From Pseudoflavonifractor sp. MSJ-30 (GTDB taxonomy: Bacteria; Bacillota; Clostridia; Oscillospirales; Oscillospiraceae), in contig NZ_JAHLPU010000018.1 in NCBI RefSeq assembly GCF_018918045.1, forward strand, positions 1 to 64,000: a stretch of DNA of 64,000 nt, in the 5' to 3' direction. Made by a program: the position numbers and the translations under genes. Shown one piece after another: positions 23,803-33,674 of the stretch. How positions within the stretch are numbered: the first letter of the stretch is position 1; each line of letters begins with the position of its first letter. The notes under the pieces are model-generated. The model was not told the DNA's origin and searched no databases. It saw only the letters and a program-made list of their open reading frames with translations.

Positions 23803-26800
23803 CTAGAACAAACTGATCTGGCTGGTATCCGGAAGGGAGCCAAAAGCCCCGGCGTCCTTCAGCATTTGGATGTGGGTCTTGGAAACCTTGGGGCAGGCTG
23901 CCGCCACTTCCTCGATGGACAGGAAGGTCTTCCCTTCCCTGCCCCGCATCAGGTCCCAGGCCGCGTTTTCGCCCAGGCCGGAGATGGACACAAAGGGCGG
24001 CAGGATTTTGCCGTCAATGACCAGGAATTTCGTGGCATGACTTTTGTAAATGTCGATGGGCAGGAAATCAAAGCCCCGGAGGTAATACTCGTAGACGACC
24101 TCCATGGTGGTCAGCAGATCCTCGTCCTTGTCCGTGGCGTTTTCGTTGGTCTCGATGGCTTCGATGTTGGCTTTGATGGCCTCCATACCCTGGGTCATAA
24201 GCACCGCGTCAAATCCGCCCTTCTGACTGCGGCGGTAGAAATAGGCGGCATAGAATGCCAGAGGATGATAAACCTTGAACCAGGCAATCCGGAAGGCCAT
24301 CATGACGTAGGCTACGGCGTGGGCCTTGGGGAACAGGTACTTGATCTTCTTGCAGGAGCCGATATACCAGTCTGGCACACCGGCGTCGATCATCTCCTGC
24401 TCCGCACCGTCGGGCAGGCCTCTGCCCTTTCGGACGGCCTCCATGATCTTGAAGGATCGCTTTTCCGGCATACCGCAGGAGATCAGGTACAGCATGATGT
24501 CGTCACGGCAGCCGATGGCCTGGTCGACCGTGGCGGTCTTGGATGTGATTAGATCCTTGGCGTTGCCCAGCCATACGTCCGTACCGTGGGAGAAGCCGGA
24601 AAGCCGCAGCAGTGTGTCAAATCGCTCCGGCATGGTGTCCATAAGCATGCCCCGGGTAAACTTGGTATTGAATTCCGGGATTGCCACAGCGCCTGTGGGG
24701 CCCAAGAGCTTGTCATTTTCATAGCCCAGCTCCTTGGATGAGGTAAAAATGGACATCGTTCGTTTGTCATCCAGAGGGATGGTTTTCGCGTCCACGCCGG
24801 TCAAATCCTCCATCATGCGGATCATGGTGGGGTCGTCGTGACCCAGCATGTCCAGCTTCAGCAGGTTTTCTTCCATGGAGTGGTATTCAAAATGGGTGGT
24901 GATCTGGTCGGCGTTGGGGTCATCGGCGGGATGCTGCACCGGGCAGAAATCCCAGATCTCATTCTCCTGGGGGATGACAACCAGACCGCCGGGGTGCTGG
25001 CCCGTGGTCCGGCGGACACCGACGCAGCCAGCGGCCAGCCGTGCTTCCTCCGCCCGATTGGCGGTTTTTCCCCGTTCGGCCAGGTACTTTTTCACATAGC
25101 CGAAGGCGGTCTTTTCCGCCACCGTGCCGATGGTGCCGGCCCGGAACACATGGGACTTTCCGAACATCTCCACGCAATAGGCGTGGGCCTTGGACTGGTA
25201 CTCACCGGAGAAGTTCAGGTCAATATCGGGGACCTTGTCGCCGCCGAAGCCCAGGAAGGTCTCGAAGGGGATGTTGAAGCCATCCTTGTCGAACTTCGTG
25301 CCGCACTTGGGGCAGATGGCGTCCGGCAGGTCCGCGCCGCAGCCGTAGCCCTTGGGCACATCAAAGGTGGTGTACTTGCATTCGGGATTTGGGCAGCGGT
25401 AGTGAGGCGGAAAGGAATTGACCTCCGTAATACCGGACATATAGGCCACGATAGAAGATCCGACGGAACCACGGGAGCCCACCAGATAGCCATGCTCCAG
25501 AGAGTTCTGCACCAGCTTCTGGGCGGACATATAGATCACATCGTAGTGGCAGGAAATGATGTCATGCAGCTCCGTCTCTACGCGCTTGGTAATCAGTTCC
25601 GGGGGATTTTCACCGTAGAGCCTGTGGAGCTTGCCGTAAACCAGCGCCTTCAGGTCCTCCACGGAGTTCTCAATTTTGGGCGCGAACAGATTGTGGGGCA
25701 CAGGCCGCAGGCTCTCGCACATATCGGCAATGAGATTGGGGTTTGTGACCACCACCTCATAGGCCTTCTCCTCGCCCAGATAGCTGAATTCCTCCAGCAT
25801 ATTGTCGGTGGTACGGAAATAAAGAGGATTGGGCTTATCCGCGTCGTCAAAGCCCTTGGTGGCAAGCAGGATATGCCGGAATATCTCGTCCTCCGGGTTC
25901 AGGAAGTGCACGTCGCCTGTGGCGACCACCATTTTGCCCAGAGCCTCGCCCAGCCGGACCACGGTCCGGTTATACTCCCGCAGCTGTTCTACATCCCTGG
26001 CGATGCCCTTGGCAAGCATAAACATATTGTTTGCCAGAGGCTGAATCTCCAGATAGTCATAGAAAGAGGCGATACGCTTCAGTTCGTCCTCACTCTTGCC
26101 GTCCAGAATTGCCTGGAACAGCTCGCCAGCCTCGCAGGCGGAGCCGATGATCAGGCCCTCCCGCAGTTCCAGCAGCTCAGATTTGGGAATTCGGGGCACT
26201 CGCTTGAAGTATTTGAGATTGGAATCCGATATCAGGTGATAGAGGTTCCGCAGACCCACCTGGTTTTTCGCCAGAATGATGATATGCCGGGCGTGCCGGT
26301 CCGTAATACGGCCCTTGGCGCGGAGGGAGGTCATGCGGGGGTTGATCTCCTGCAGGGTATGGATATCCAGCTCCTCTTCCATCTTCCCCATGAGCCGATG
26401 CATAATGAGACCGCAGGTAACGGCATCGTCTGCCGCCCGGTGGTGGTTGAAGTCCGGCAGACTCAGGGCGTTGGAGACAATATCCAGTTTGAATTTGTTC
26501 AGCTGGGGCAGCATATTCTGGGACAAAATCAGGGTATCGGCCGCTGTATATGCATAGGGCAGCCCCTGACGGCCGCACTCGGCGCGGATAAAGCCCGTAT
26601 CGAAGTCGGAATTGTGGGCTACCAGCACCCGTCCGCCGATGAATTCCAGAAACTTTGGCAGCACCTCTTCAATTCCGGGTGCGCCCCGGAGCATTTCGTC
26701 CGTAATTCCGGTGAGCTCCACAATCTTTTTTTCCAGAGGACGCTGGGGATCTACAAAGGTCTGGAACCGGTCCAGCTCTTCCCCGTTTTTCATGACGACC

Positions 26801-28101
26801 GCGCCGATTTCGATGATCCGGTCATTGGCGGAGCTGAGGCCCGTGGTTTCCAGGTCGAAAGCCACGTATTCTTCATCAAAGCGGATGTCCTGCTGTCCAT
26901 GGACGACAATGCGGTCGTCTACGTCGTTGACATAGTACCCCTCCACGCCGTAGAGAATCTTGATATTCTCGTCCGTACCGGCAACCTTCGCCTTTGCGGC
27001 GGCCTTCATGGCGTCCGGGAAGGATTGGGCCACGCCGTGGTCCGTAATGGCAATGGCTTTGTGGCCCCAGGCAGCGGCCTGTTTGACGGCGGCGGCGGTA
27101 TCGGTCAGGGCGTCCATATTGCTCATGGTGGTATGCAGATGCAGTTCCACACGCTTTCCGGAGGGGGCCGTATCTTTCCGTTTGGGCATGGAGCCTGGCA
27201 CCATGGCATAGGGCTTCAGTACCATATCGTTTTCAAACCGGTCCTCAATGAGCTTGCCCTGGACCCGCAGAACGCTGCCCATCTGCACATTGTCCAGAAT
27301 GGGTTTGGCCTCCTTGGCCTCCAGAAAACGGGTGACACGGATGGAATTGGTGTTGTCCGTCATATCGAACTTCACCACCCATGCGTTCCGCTTGGTCAGT
27401 TCCTTGTGCTCGATGGCAAAGACCTTACCCTCTACAATGATGGTGCCCATATCCAGATTCAGGTCCTTCATGGGAACGGCGGTGCCGCGGAAGGGCTTGC
27501 CGTAGAAGGTCTCGCTGTCCTGGGGCTTTCGCTCCTCCTTTTCCTGCCTGGCCTGCTTCACAGGGGCCGCGCTGAGGGCCTCTTCCCGGAGCTTTTCCAT
27601 GGCCTTGGTCAGTTCCTCGCCGGTCAGGTCATGGCTGGCGTTTACCGAGACGGTAACGTCCGCGGCGAACCGCTCCCGCAGGGCTTTAATAACGCCGGGA
27701 ATCTGGGCCTCCACCCCGGCTTTGCCGTTGGCGACCAGGGATACCGTCAGATGGTTCCCTTCCCAGTCCCATTTTGCCCCGGCCAGAGAGCCCCGGGTCA
27801 TGGGGTCCAGATCTACGAACAGATCCCGCAGCTCCTCCGGCTCCATTTTGGGCAGTTCCTCTGCCGGGTGGGTCAGGGTGATCTCCAGAGCCCGCAGACC
27901 GTACAGGGACAGAATATCCCGCTCTGCCTGCCGGGTCAGCCGCCGGGGCACATAGTGCTCCGTATGGGCGGCCACCTCTACACTGCGGTTTTCCGGCCGA
28001 ATATCCACGGCCACAAGGGCCGCCTGAGAAAGGGCCTCGCGGATCTCCTCAGGCGGCTCATAGTCCGGGAACATATTCAGTAAGTAGACTGTTTCTTTCA
28101 T
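23803..28101 (-). CDS. polC: DNA polymerase III alpha subunit, Gram-positive type PolC
   Basis: 1432 residues, full length for PolC, the main replicative polymerase of low-GC Gram-positives. Order: N-terminal domain; OB fold (about 205-315, GTIIVEGKVFAIEHKEL); PHP N part (VELHLHTTMSNMDAL); inserted DnaQ-like 3'-5' exonuclease (about 415-585: AFDLETTGLS, HNSDFDTGF, HHRAADDAVTCG); PHP C part; and the catalytic core with PDIDLNFSGEYQ and LKLDMLGHDDP acidic residues. A Cys4 zinc-finger pattern (CPNPECKY...CPKCG) precedes the palm. Its start overlaps the ispG stop (ATGA). No intein or break. Confidence 0.98.
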   Translation of the reverse strand: MKETVYLLNMFPDYEPPEEIREALSQAALVAVDIRPENRSVEVAAHTEHYVPRRLTRQAERDILSLYGLRALEITLTHPAEELPKMEPEELRDLFVDLDPMTRGSLAGAKWDWEGNHLTVSLVANGKAGVEAQIPGVIKALRERFAADVTVSVNASHDLTGEELTKAMEKLREEALSAAPVKQARQEKEERKPQDSETFYGKPFRGTAVPMKDLNLDMGTIIVEGKVFAIEHKELTKRNAWVVKFDMTDNTNSIRVTRFLEAKEAKPILDNVQMGSVLRVQGKLIEDRFENDMVLKPYAMVPGSMPKRKDTAPSGKRVELHLHTTMSNMDALTDTAAAVKQAAAWGHKAIAITDHGVAQSFPDAMKAAAKAKVAGTDENIKILYGVEGYYVNDVDDRIVVHGQQDIRFDEEYVAFDLETTGLSSANDRIIEIGAVVMKNGEELDRFQTFVDPQRPLEKKIVELTGITDEMLRGAPGIEEVLPKFLEFIGGRVLVAHNSDFDTGFIRAECGRQGLPYAYTAADTLILSQNMLPQLNKFKLDIVSNALSLPDFNHHRAADDAVTCGLIMHRLMGKMEEELDIHTLQEINPRMTSLRAKGRITDRHARHIIILAKNQVGLRNLYHLISDSNLKYFKRVPRIPKSELLELREGLIIGSACEAGELFQAILDGKSEDELKRIASFYDYLEIQPLANNMFMLAKGIARDVEQLREYNRTVVRLGEALGKMVVATGDVHFLNPEDEIFRHILLATKGFDDADKPNPLYFRTTDNMLEEFSYLGEEKAYEVVVTNPNLIADMCESLRPVPHNLFAPKIENSVEDLKALVYGKLHRLYGENPPELITKRVETELHDIISCHYDVIYMSAQKLVQNSLEHGYLVGSRGSVGSSIVAYMSGITEVNSFPPHYRCPNPECKYTTFDVPKGYGCGADLPDAICPKCGTKFDKDGFNIPFETFLGFGGDKVPDIDLNFSGEYQSKAHAYCVEMFGKSHVFRAGTIGTVAEKTAFGYVKKYLAERGKTANRAEEARLAAGCVGVRRTTGQHPGGLVVIPQENEIWDFCPVQHPADDPNADQITTHFEYHSMEENLLKLDMLGHDDPTMIRMMEDLTGVDAKTIPLDDKRTMSIFTSSKELGYENDKLLGPTGAVAIPEFNTKFTRGMLMDTMPERFDTLLRLSGFSHGTDVWLGNAKDLITSKTATVDQAIGCRDDIMLYLISCGMPEKRSFKIMEAVRKGRGLPDGAEQEMIDAGVPDWYIGSCKKIKYLFPKAHAVAYVMMAFRIAWFKVYHPLAFYAAYFYRRSQKGGFDAVLMTQGMEAIKANIEAIETNENATDKDEDLLTTMEVVYEYYLRGFDFLPIDIYKSHATKFLVIDGKILPPFVSISGLGENAAWDLMRGREGKTFLSIEEVAAACPKVSKTHIQMLKDAGAFGSLPDTSQISLF

Positions 28102-29135
28102 AGCAGTTCAATGCGGCGCAGCAGCTCCGGCAGCAGCTCGTCATAGGGGAGCTTTGCCACCTGCCGGCCCTTTTCAAAAATCATGCCGCAGCCGTCGCCG
28201 CCTGCAATGCCGATGTCGGCCTCCCGGGCTTCGCCGGGTCCGTTGACAACGCAGCCCATAACGGCCACCGTAATGGGCTTTTTGCAGTCCTTCAGAGCGG
28301 CGTCCACCTGATTGACCAGGCCGATCAGGTCAATGCGGGTTCTGCCGCAGGTGGGGCAGGAAATGATGTCCACGCCGTCTTTTCGCAGCCCGGCGGCCTT
28401 CAGAATGTCCTTGGCGGCATAGACCTCCTCTACGGGGTCATCCGTCAGGCTCACCCGCAGAGTATCACCGATGCCGTCCAGAAGCAGCGCGCCAATACCC
28501 ATGGCGGATTTAATCAGGCCCTGCCGCACAGGGCCGGTCTCCGTGACGCCGATATGCAGGGGGTAGTCACACTTGCTGCGGAACAGCCGGGCAGCGGCCA
28601 CCATAGTGGGCACATGGGAGGACTTCATGGACACACAGGTGTCGTAGAATCCATTTTTTTCCAGCAGCTCCAGGTGGCCAAAAGCACTTTCCACCAGAGC
28701 TTCCGCCGTGGGATGGCCGAACTTTTCCAGCAGCTCTTTTTCAAGGCTGCCGCCGTTGACGCCGATGCGGATGGGAATGTGCCTGTCCCTGCACACGTCT
28801 ACCACGGCCTTTACCCGGTCTTCCCCGCCGATATTGCCGGGGTTGATACGGATTTTGCTGGCCCCGCCCTCCGCCGCGGCAATGGCCAATCTGTAATCAA
28901 AGTGGATATCCGCCACAAGAGGAAGGACGCTTTCCTTACATATTTCCGCAAAACCCCGGGTAGCCTCCATATTCGGCACAGCCAGCCGGGCAATTTGACA
29001 CCCGGCCGCGGCCAGAGCGCGAATTTGCGCCAGAGACCCCTCTACATCGGTGGTCCTGGTATTGAGCATGGACTGAATGACCACGTCGGCGCCGCCGCCG
29101 ATGGGGACATTGCCCACCATTATCTGTCTGGTCAT
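28098..29135 (-). CDS. ispG: 4-hydroxy-3-methylbut-2-en-1-yl diphosphate synthase
   Basis: 345 residues. [4Fe-4S] enzyme of the MEP isoprenoid pathway converting MEcPP to HMBPP. TIM-barrel start MVGNVPIGGGADVVIQSM; Fe-S ligands in ISCPTCGR and VMGCVVNGPGE, with the conserved Glu in the latter. Length is normal for the compact bacterial form. It overlaps polC and follows rseP by 6 bases. With dxr, two MEP steps are encoded here. Confidence 0.97.
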   Translation of the reverse strand: MTRQIMVGNVPIGGGADVVIQSMLNTRTTDVEGSLAQIRALAAAGCQIARLAVPNMEATRGFAEICKESVLPLVADIHFDYRLAIAAAEGGASKIRINPGNIGGEDRVKAVVDVCRDRHIPIRIGVNGGSLEKELLEKFGHPTAEALVESAFGHLELLEKNGFYDTCVSMKSSHVPTMVAAARLFRSKCDYPLHIGVTETGPVRQGLIKSAMGIGALLLDGIGDTLRVSLTDDPVEEVYAAKDILKAAGLRKDGVDIISCPTCGRTRIDLIGLVNQVDAALKDCKKPITVAVMGCVVNGPGEAREADIGIAGGDGCGMIFEKGRQVAKLPYDELLPELLRRIELL

Positions 29136-29141
29136 TTCTCT

Positions 29142-30197
29142 TTACCCCTTTATCGCAAAAATAATGTCCTTGAACATAATAAGGCCCATAAGGATCAGCA
29201 GAAGGATCATGCCCACACCGTGGACATAGCCTTCAATTTTCGGATTCAGCTTCTTCCGGGTCACAGCTTCAATGGCAGCGGTCAGCAGAACACCTACCAG
29301 CCGTCCGCCGTCCAGAGCCGGAATCGGAAGCAGGTTCATGACCGCCAGATTGATGGCGATAAAGCCGCCGAAATACAGCAGATTCAGGAAGGCGTAATAC
29401 CGGGAGCCGGAATTGTCCGCTACCTGGGCCATCTGGGTTACGATGCCCACAGGGCCGGACACATCCTCCACACTTGCCTTGCCCGTAAAGAGCATTTGCA
29501 GGGACAGACGTACCATGCGTACGGTATCCCGGGTACTTGCCCAGGTATATTTCATGGTTTCCCCAAAGTTCGCGTCTACCAGCGTAAAGCTGAAGCCGAA
29601 TCGCCGGGATGTGGTGCCGTCTTCATTCTCGAAATCCTGCTTTGCCATATTCAGGTCATTCAGCACAACCTTCTCCCCGTTCCGTTCCAGAACAAGGTCG
29701 TGAACATCCCCGGGATTCAGGGACAGGATCAGAGAAAAGTCGCTGTAGACGTAGATTTTCTCTCCGTCCAGGGAAACGATCCGGTCCCCCGGCTGGATGC
29801 TCTCAGCAAAGCTGCATCTGGGGTCAACCTCGCTGATGGTGGGCAGGATGAACTGCTTATCCGGAGCGAAGAAGCAGACAAGCAAAACAACGCCGGTCAG
29901 GAAATTCATAGCCGCGCCCGCGGCGAGAATGATGATTCGCTTCCACCAGGCCGCATTGGGAAAGGCGTGGGGATTATCGCTGGACTCGTCCTCCCCTTCC
30001 ATGGCGCAGAAGCCGCCGATGGGGATGCAGCGGATGGAATAGAGGGTCTGGCCGATCTGTTTTTTGAAGATGGCGGGTCCCATAAACAGGGAAAACTCGT
30101 TGACCTGGACACCAAAGACCTTAGCGGCGATAAAGTGCCCCAGCTCATGGATGAAAATCAGAAAACTGAACAGAAGGATTGCGAAAAGATAACTCAT
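29142..30197 (-). CDS. rseP: RseP/RasP site-2 intramembrane zinc metalloprotease
   Basis: 351 residues from the ATG at 30197, which has GAGG 6 bases upstream; a TTG overlapping the dxr stop (30209) is an alternative. Membrane S2P: HELGHF zinc motif in the first segment, PDZ domain (about 115-200, DPRCSFAESIQPGDRIVSL) and the second motif NLLPIPALDGGRL near the C-terminus. It cleaves anti-sigma factors and signal-peptide remnants. The position between dxr and ispG is typical of Firmicutes. Confidence 0.95.
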   Translation of the reverse strand: MSYLFAILLFSFLIFIHELGHFIAAKVFGVQVNEFSLFMGPAIFKKQIGQTLYSIRCIPIGGFCAMEGEDESSDNPHAFPNAAWWKRIIILAAGAAMNFLTGVVLLVCFFAPDKQFILPTISEVDPRCSFAESIQPGDRIVSLDGEKIYVYSDFSLILSLNPGDVHDLVLERNGEKVVLNDLNMAKQDFENEDGTTSRRFGFSFTLVDANFGETMKYTWASTRDTVRMVRLSLQMLFTGKASVEDVSGPVGIVTQMAQVADNSGSRYYAFLNLLYFGGFIAINLAVMNLLPIPALDGGRLVGVLLTAAIEAVTRKKLNPKIEGYVHGVGMILLLILMGLIMFKDIIFAIKG

Positions 30198-30205
30198 AGA
30201 ATGCC

Positions 30206-31354
30206 TCAAATGTTGTTTTTTACGGAAAGTCTGGCAAGACGATCCGTTTCCAGAATTTCCTCAAGCGCAGGCGCGCGCAGGAAGGGCGTCTCTTCCACCG
30301 CCTTTTGGACCAGCCGGTAGATGTCATAGAAGCCGATTTCGTCCCGGAGGAACATGGCGACGGCCTCTTCATTTGCCCCGTTCATGGCAGCGCAGAGGTT
30401 TCCCCCCCGTCTGGCACAGTCCCGGGCCAGAGCCAGGCACGGGAAAGCCTCCAAATCTGGCTTGACAAAGGTCAGCGCCGCGCACTGGGTCAGGTCCAGC
30501 CGGTCCACAGGGCTGGGCAGACGCTCCGGATAGGTCATGGCAAGCTGAATGGGCAGACGCATGTCCGGCGTACCCAACTGGGCCATGATGGCGCCGTCAT
30601 TGAACTCCACCAGACTATGAACAATGCTCTGCCGGTGAATCAGCACATCCACCTGCTCCAACGGCAGGTCATACAGCCGCATGGCCTCGATGACCTCCAG
30701 GCCTTTATTCATAAGGGTAGCGCAGTCTATTGTGATTTTGGGCCCCATTTTCCAATTCGGATGTTTCAAAGCATCCGCCTTTGTCACGGTGCTGAGCGCC
30801 TCCCGGTCCATGCCGAAAAAGGGGCCGCCGGAGCAGGTCAGCAGCAGTCTGCGCACTTCCCTTCTGTCGCCGCAGCCCATGAGGCACTGGAAAATGGCAG
30901 AGTGCTCGGAATCTACAGGGACAATTTCCGCTCCCCACTGCTTTGCCTGGGCCATGACAAGTTCACCGGCGCAGACCAGTGTCTCCTTGTTGGCAAGGCC
31001 GATGCGCTTTCCGGCACGGATGGCCGCCAAAGTAGGTTTCAACCCCAGCATACCGACTACAGCCGTAATAACGCAGTCTGCCTCCTCCAATGTCGCGGCG
31101 GCAAGAAGTCCCTCCTCCCCCCAGAGAACCCTGGTCGGAAGGTCACGGATAGCCTGCTTCAGTTCGTCCGCGCCTTCTTTCGTGGCCACTACGGCCAACT
31201 CCGGCCGGAACTCCCGGCACTGCTCCGCAAGCCGCGCTATGCTGGAGCCTGCCGTCAATGCCCCTACGCGGATCTGGGGATACATCCGGACTACGTCCAG
31301 GCTCTGCCGTCCGATGGAGCCGGTGGAGCCCAAAATACAGACACACTTGATCAT
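30206..31354 (-). CDS. dxr: 1-deoxy-D-xylulose 5-phosphate reductoisomerase
   Basis: 382 residues. NADPH-dependent first committed MEP-pathway enzyme (DXP to MEP). NADPH fold ILGSTGSIGRQSLDV; metal and substrate region PVDSEHSAIFQCL; flexible-loop region with GMDREAL; KMGPKITIDCATLMNKGLEV (key part CATLMNKGLE). The start lies 4 bases after cdsA. Length and motifs are complete. Confidence 0.97.
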   Translation of the reverse strand: MIKCVCILGSTGSIGRQSLDVVRMYPQIRVGALTAGSSIARLAEQCREFRPELAVVATKEGADELKQAIRDLPTRVLWGEEGLLAAATLEEADCVITAVVGMLGLKPTLAAIRAGKRIGLANKETLVCAGELVMAQAKQWGAEIVPVDSEHSAIFQCLMGCGDRREVRRLLLTCSGGPFFGMDREALSTVTKADALKHPNWKMGPKITIDCATLMNKGLEVIEAMRLYDLPLEQVDVLIHRQSIVHSLVEFNDGAIMAQLGTPDMRLPIQLAMTYPERLPSPVDRLDLTQCAALTFVKPDLEAFPCLALARDCARRGGNLCAAMNGANEEAVAMFLRDEIGFYDIYRLVQKAVEETPFLRAPALEEILETDRLARLSVKNNI

Positions 31355-31358
31355 ATGC

Positions 31359-32171
31359 TTACACCGCCAAAGGTAGAATCAGAAGCAGCGCTTCAACAAG
31401 GGGAGCGACCAGAACAAGGGAATCAAACCGATCCAGGAAACCGCCGTGGCCGGGGAGCAGATTGCCGTAATCTTTGATGCCGGTCTGCCGCTTGACTACG
31501 GAGAAGCAAAGGTCACCCATCACATCCACACCGGCGCCCAGCAGAGCATAGAGTACTGCCGCACCATAGTTTACCCGGAATTTCAGCACAGGCCCCAGAA
31601 TCACAGCATAAACGATCATACCGACCAGCGCAAAGCCCACACCGCCCAGAACACCTTCAATGGTCTTGTTGGGACTGACCACAGGAGCCAGCTTGTGGTG
31701 GCCAAACTTCATACCGATAAAATAGGCGCCGGCATCGGAAAGAAATGCAATGGTAAAGGGAATCAGGACAAAATAGCGGCCATTCGCCCCTACCTGAATG
31801 CGGATCAACGCGCTCAGCAGCAGAGGGATCAGGTAACCGCCCAATGTACAAAGGCCGATGGAATCCACACTCACCTTTACATGATCCATCATGACCTCGG
31901 AAAACAGCAGCATAAAGAACACTATGGAGCCGATCATCAGATAAGCCTGCAGGCCGCCGTAATAGCTCCAGATGGCCATGGCGAAGGCCATGACGGCACT
32001 GTAGATGACCATGCGCACCCGGCGAACCAGGCCGGTACGGTACAGAAATTCATAGGCACCCACCGCCAGCAGTGCCCCGAATATCAGGGCCGCCACGATC
32101 TCCGGGGCGACCAGAAGGATAATCAGCAGCACCGGAATGGCGATTGCCGCTGTGATAATTCTCGTTTTCAT
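31359..32171 (-). CDS. cdsA: phosphatidate cytidylyltransferase
   Basis: 270 residues, about seven to eight membrane segments. It makes CDP-diacylglycerol from phosphatidate and CTP. The C-terminal CdsA signature is seen as VSPNKTIEGVLGG plus the conserved DVMGDLCFSVVKRQTGIKD and PGHGGFLDRFDSL stretches with the metal-binding Asp residues. It starts 3 bases after uppS ends. Confidence 0.96.
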   Translation of the reverse strand: MKTRIITAAIAIPVLLIILLVAPEIVAALIFGALLAVGAYEFLYRTGLVRRVRMVIYSAVMAFAMAIWSYYGGLQAYLMIGSIVFFMLLFSEVMMDHVKVSVDSIGLCTLGGYLIPLLLSALIRIQVGANGRYFVLIPFTIAFLSDAGAYFIGMKFGHHKLAPVVSPNKTIEGVLGGVGFALVGMIVYAVILGPVLKFRVNYGAAVLYALLGAGVDVMGDLCFSVVKRQTGIKDYGNLLPGHGGFLDRFDSLVLVAPLVEALLLILPLAV

Positions 32172-32174
32172 TTG

Positions 32175-32894
32175 TCACACGCCTCCAAACCGGCGGCTGC
32201 GCCGGTGATATTCCGCAATGGCCTTATCCAGGTCCTCCGGCCCGAAGTCAGGCCACAGCACATCCATGAAGACGTATTCGGCGTAAGCGGACTGCCAGAG
32301 CAGGAAATTGCTGGTACGCATTTCCCCGGAGGGCCGGATGATTAACTCCGGGTCCGGTACTCCGGCAGAATACAGGTAATTGGAAAAAAGGCCTTCCGTT
32401 AAATCCTCGGGGCGGCGTTTTCCCTCCGCCACCTCCTGGGCAAAGGCCCGGGCAGCCCGGACGATTTCGTCCCGTCCGCCGTAATTCAGGCAGAAATTCA
32501 CCTGCACGTCATAGCTGACCGACCGGTTCTCCGCGTCGTGGCACAGCTTCTGCAGCTGGGGAGACAACCGGCTCAGGTCCCCGAAGAAGCGGAACCGGAC
32601 CCGGTTTTTCTCCATGTCCAGCAGGGCTTCCTCCAGATATTTCCGAAGCAGCAGCATAATGCCGCCCACTTCCTCCTGGGAACGCTTCCAGTTTTCCGTA
32701 GAAAAGGCATATACCGTCAGGTATTCCACACCCAGACTGCGGCAGTAGTTGGCAATCCGCCGAAAAGCCTCCGCTCCGGCACTGTGTCCGGCAGTTCGGG
32801 GCAGGCCGCGTTTTTTCGCCCAGCGTCCGTTGCCGTCCATAATGATGGCAATATGCCTGGGCGGTGCCGGGAGATTCTCGTTTTCAAGCGCCAT
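32175..32894 (-). CDS. uppS: undecaprenyl diphosphate synthase
   Basis: 239 residues from the ATG at 32894, placed by GAGGG 8 bases upstream. cis-Prenyltransferase giving C55-PP for peptidoglycan. HIAIIMDGNGRWAKKRG (catalytic Asp and FPP site), the YAFSTENWKR motif, and RPSGEMRTSNFLLWQSAYAE (key part RPSGEMRTSNFLLW). Full length. Upstream, 33009-33116 holds two palindromic repeats. Confidence 0.97.
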   Translation of the reverse strand: MALENENLPAPPRHIAIIMDGNGRWAKKRGLPRTAGHSAGAEAFRRIANYCRSLGVEYLTVYAFSTENWKRSQEEVGGIMLLLRKYLEEALLDMEKNRVRFRFFGDLSRLSPQLQKLCHDAENRSVSYDVQVNFCLNYGGRDEIVRAARAFAQEVAEGKRRPEDLTEGLFSNYLYSAGVPDPELIIRPSGEMRTSNFLLWQSAYAEYVFMDVLWPDFGPEDLDKAIAEYHRRSRRFGGV

Positions 32895-32992
32895 GTGCGT
32901 TCCCTCGATTTCCAGTATTTTTGCCGTCCGAACGGACGGCTCAAGAAATGATGACACGGAAAATCCGTTGTCATCAGCAAAAGTCACCGCCG

Positions 32993-33014
32993 GGGGCGAT
33001 GCCCTCATCGCCCC
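32993..33014. repeat. dispersed GGGGCGATG palindrome
   Basis: GGGGCGATG-CCCT-CATCGCCCC, a 9-bp perfect inverted repeat between frr and uppS, inside the long operon. Confidence 0.75.
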
Positions 33015-33060
33015 GCAGCGGCATATGTCGGATTTTTGGTCTCCTGTCCGTCAGCTTTCG

Positions 33061-33079
33061 GGCCGATGAGGGCATCGCC
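33061..33079. repeat. dispersed GGCCGATG palindrome, degenerate
   Basis: GGCCGATG-AGGG-CATCGCCT, 47 bases from the preceding copy and like it inside the frr-uppS gap. The two could pair with each other into a long hairpin. Confidence 0.6.
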
Positions 33080-33116
33080 TCTGCGAACGCGGAGCTTCAG
33101 ACGGCCAGGCGTCTGA

Positions 33117-33671
33117 TCAAATGGACATCAGTTCCTTGTCCTTGGCGGCCAGAGCAGCGTCTACCTTCTTAATATACTTATCCAGCATATCCTGCAGGTC
33201 CTTCTCTGCCTTTTTCTGGTCATCCTCGGTGATCTCGCTGTTCTTTTTCAGCTTCTTGACGTAATCCATGCCGTCCCGGCGGATGTTCCGCATGGCTACC
33301 TTAGCGTCTTCAGCATACTTCTTGACCTGCTTGGAGAGGTCTTTCCGGCGCTCTTCCGTCAGCTGGGGGAAGAGCAGACGGATCACCTTGCCGTCATTCT
33401 GAGGGTTGATGCCCAGGTCGGACATCTGGATTGCCTTCTGAATCTCCTTCAGGAGCTTGGTATCCCAGGGAGAGATAACCAGGGTACGGGCATCGGGAGA
33501 AGAAATGGTGGCAACGCCGTTCAGCGGGGTCTCGCTGCCGTAATACTCAATGGTAATGCGGTCGAGAACCTTGGCATTGGCGCGGCCTGCGCGGACGGCA
33601 TCAAAGTCCTCCCCCAGATGTACCAGGGTACGTTCCATTTTTCTGGAAAATTCGGTGAAATCTACGCTCAT
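33117..33671 (-). CDS. frr: ribosome recycling factor
   Basis: 184 residues, standard length. Two-domain RRF: start helix FSRKMERTLVHLGEDFDAVRAGRAN (key part RAGRAN), domain II strand ITIEYYGSETPLNGVA, then PQLTEERRKDLSKQVKKYAEDAKVA and IRRDGMD. It works with EF-G to split post-termination ribosomes. Three bases after pyrH. Confidence 0.97.
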   Translation of the reverse strand: MSVDFTEFSRKMERTLVHLGEDFDAVRAGRANAKVLDRITIEYYGSETPLNGVATISSPDARTLVISPWDTKLLKEIQKAIQMSDLGINPQNDGKVIRLLFPQLTEERRKDLSKQVKKYAEDAKVAMRNIRRDGMDYVKKLKKNSEITEDDQKKAEKDLQDMLDKYIKKVDAALAAKDKELMSI

Positions 33672-33674
33672 TGT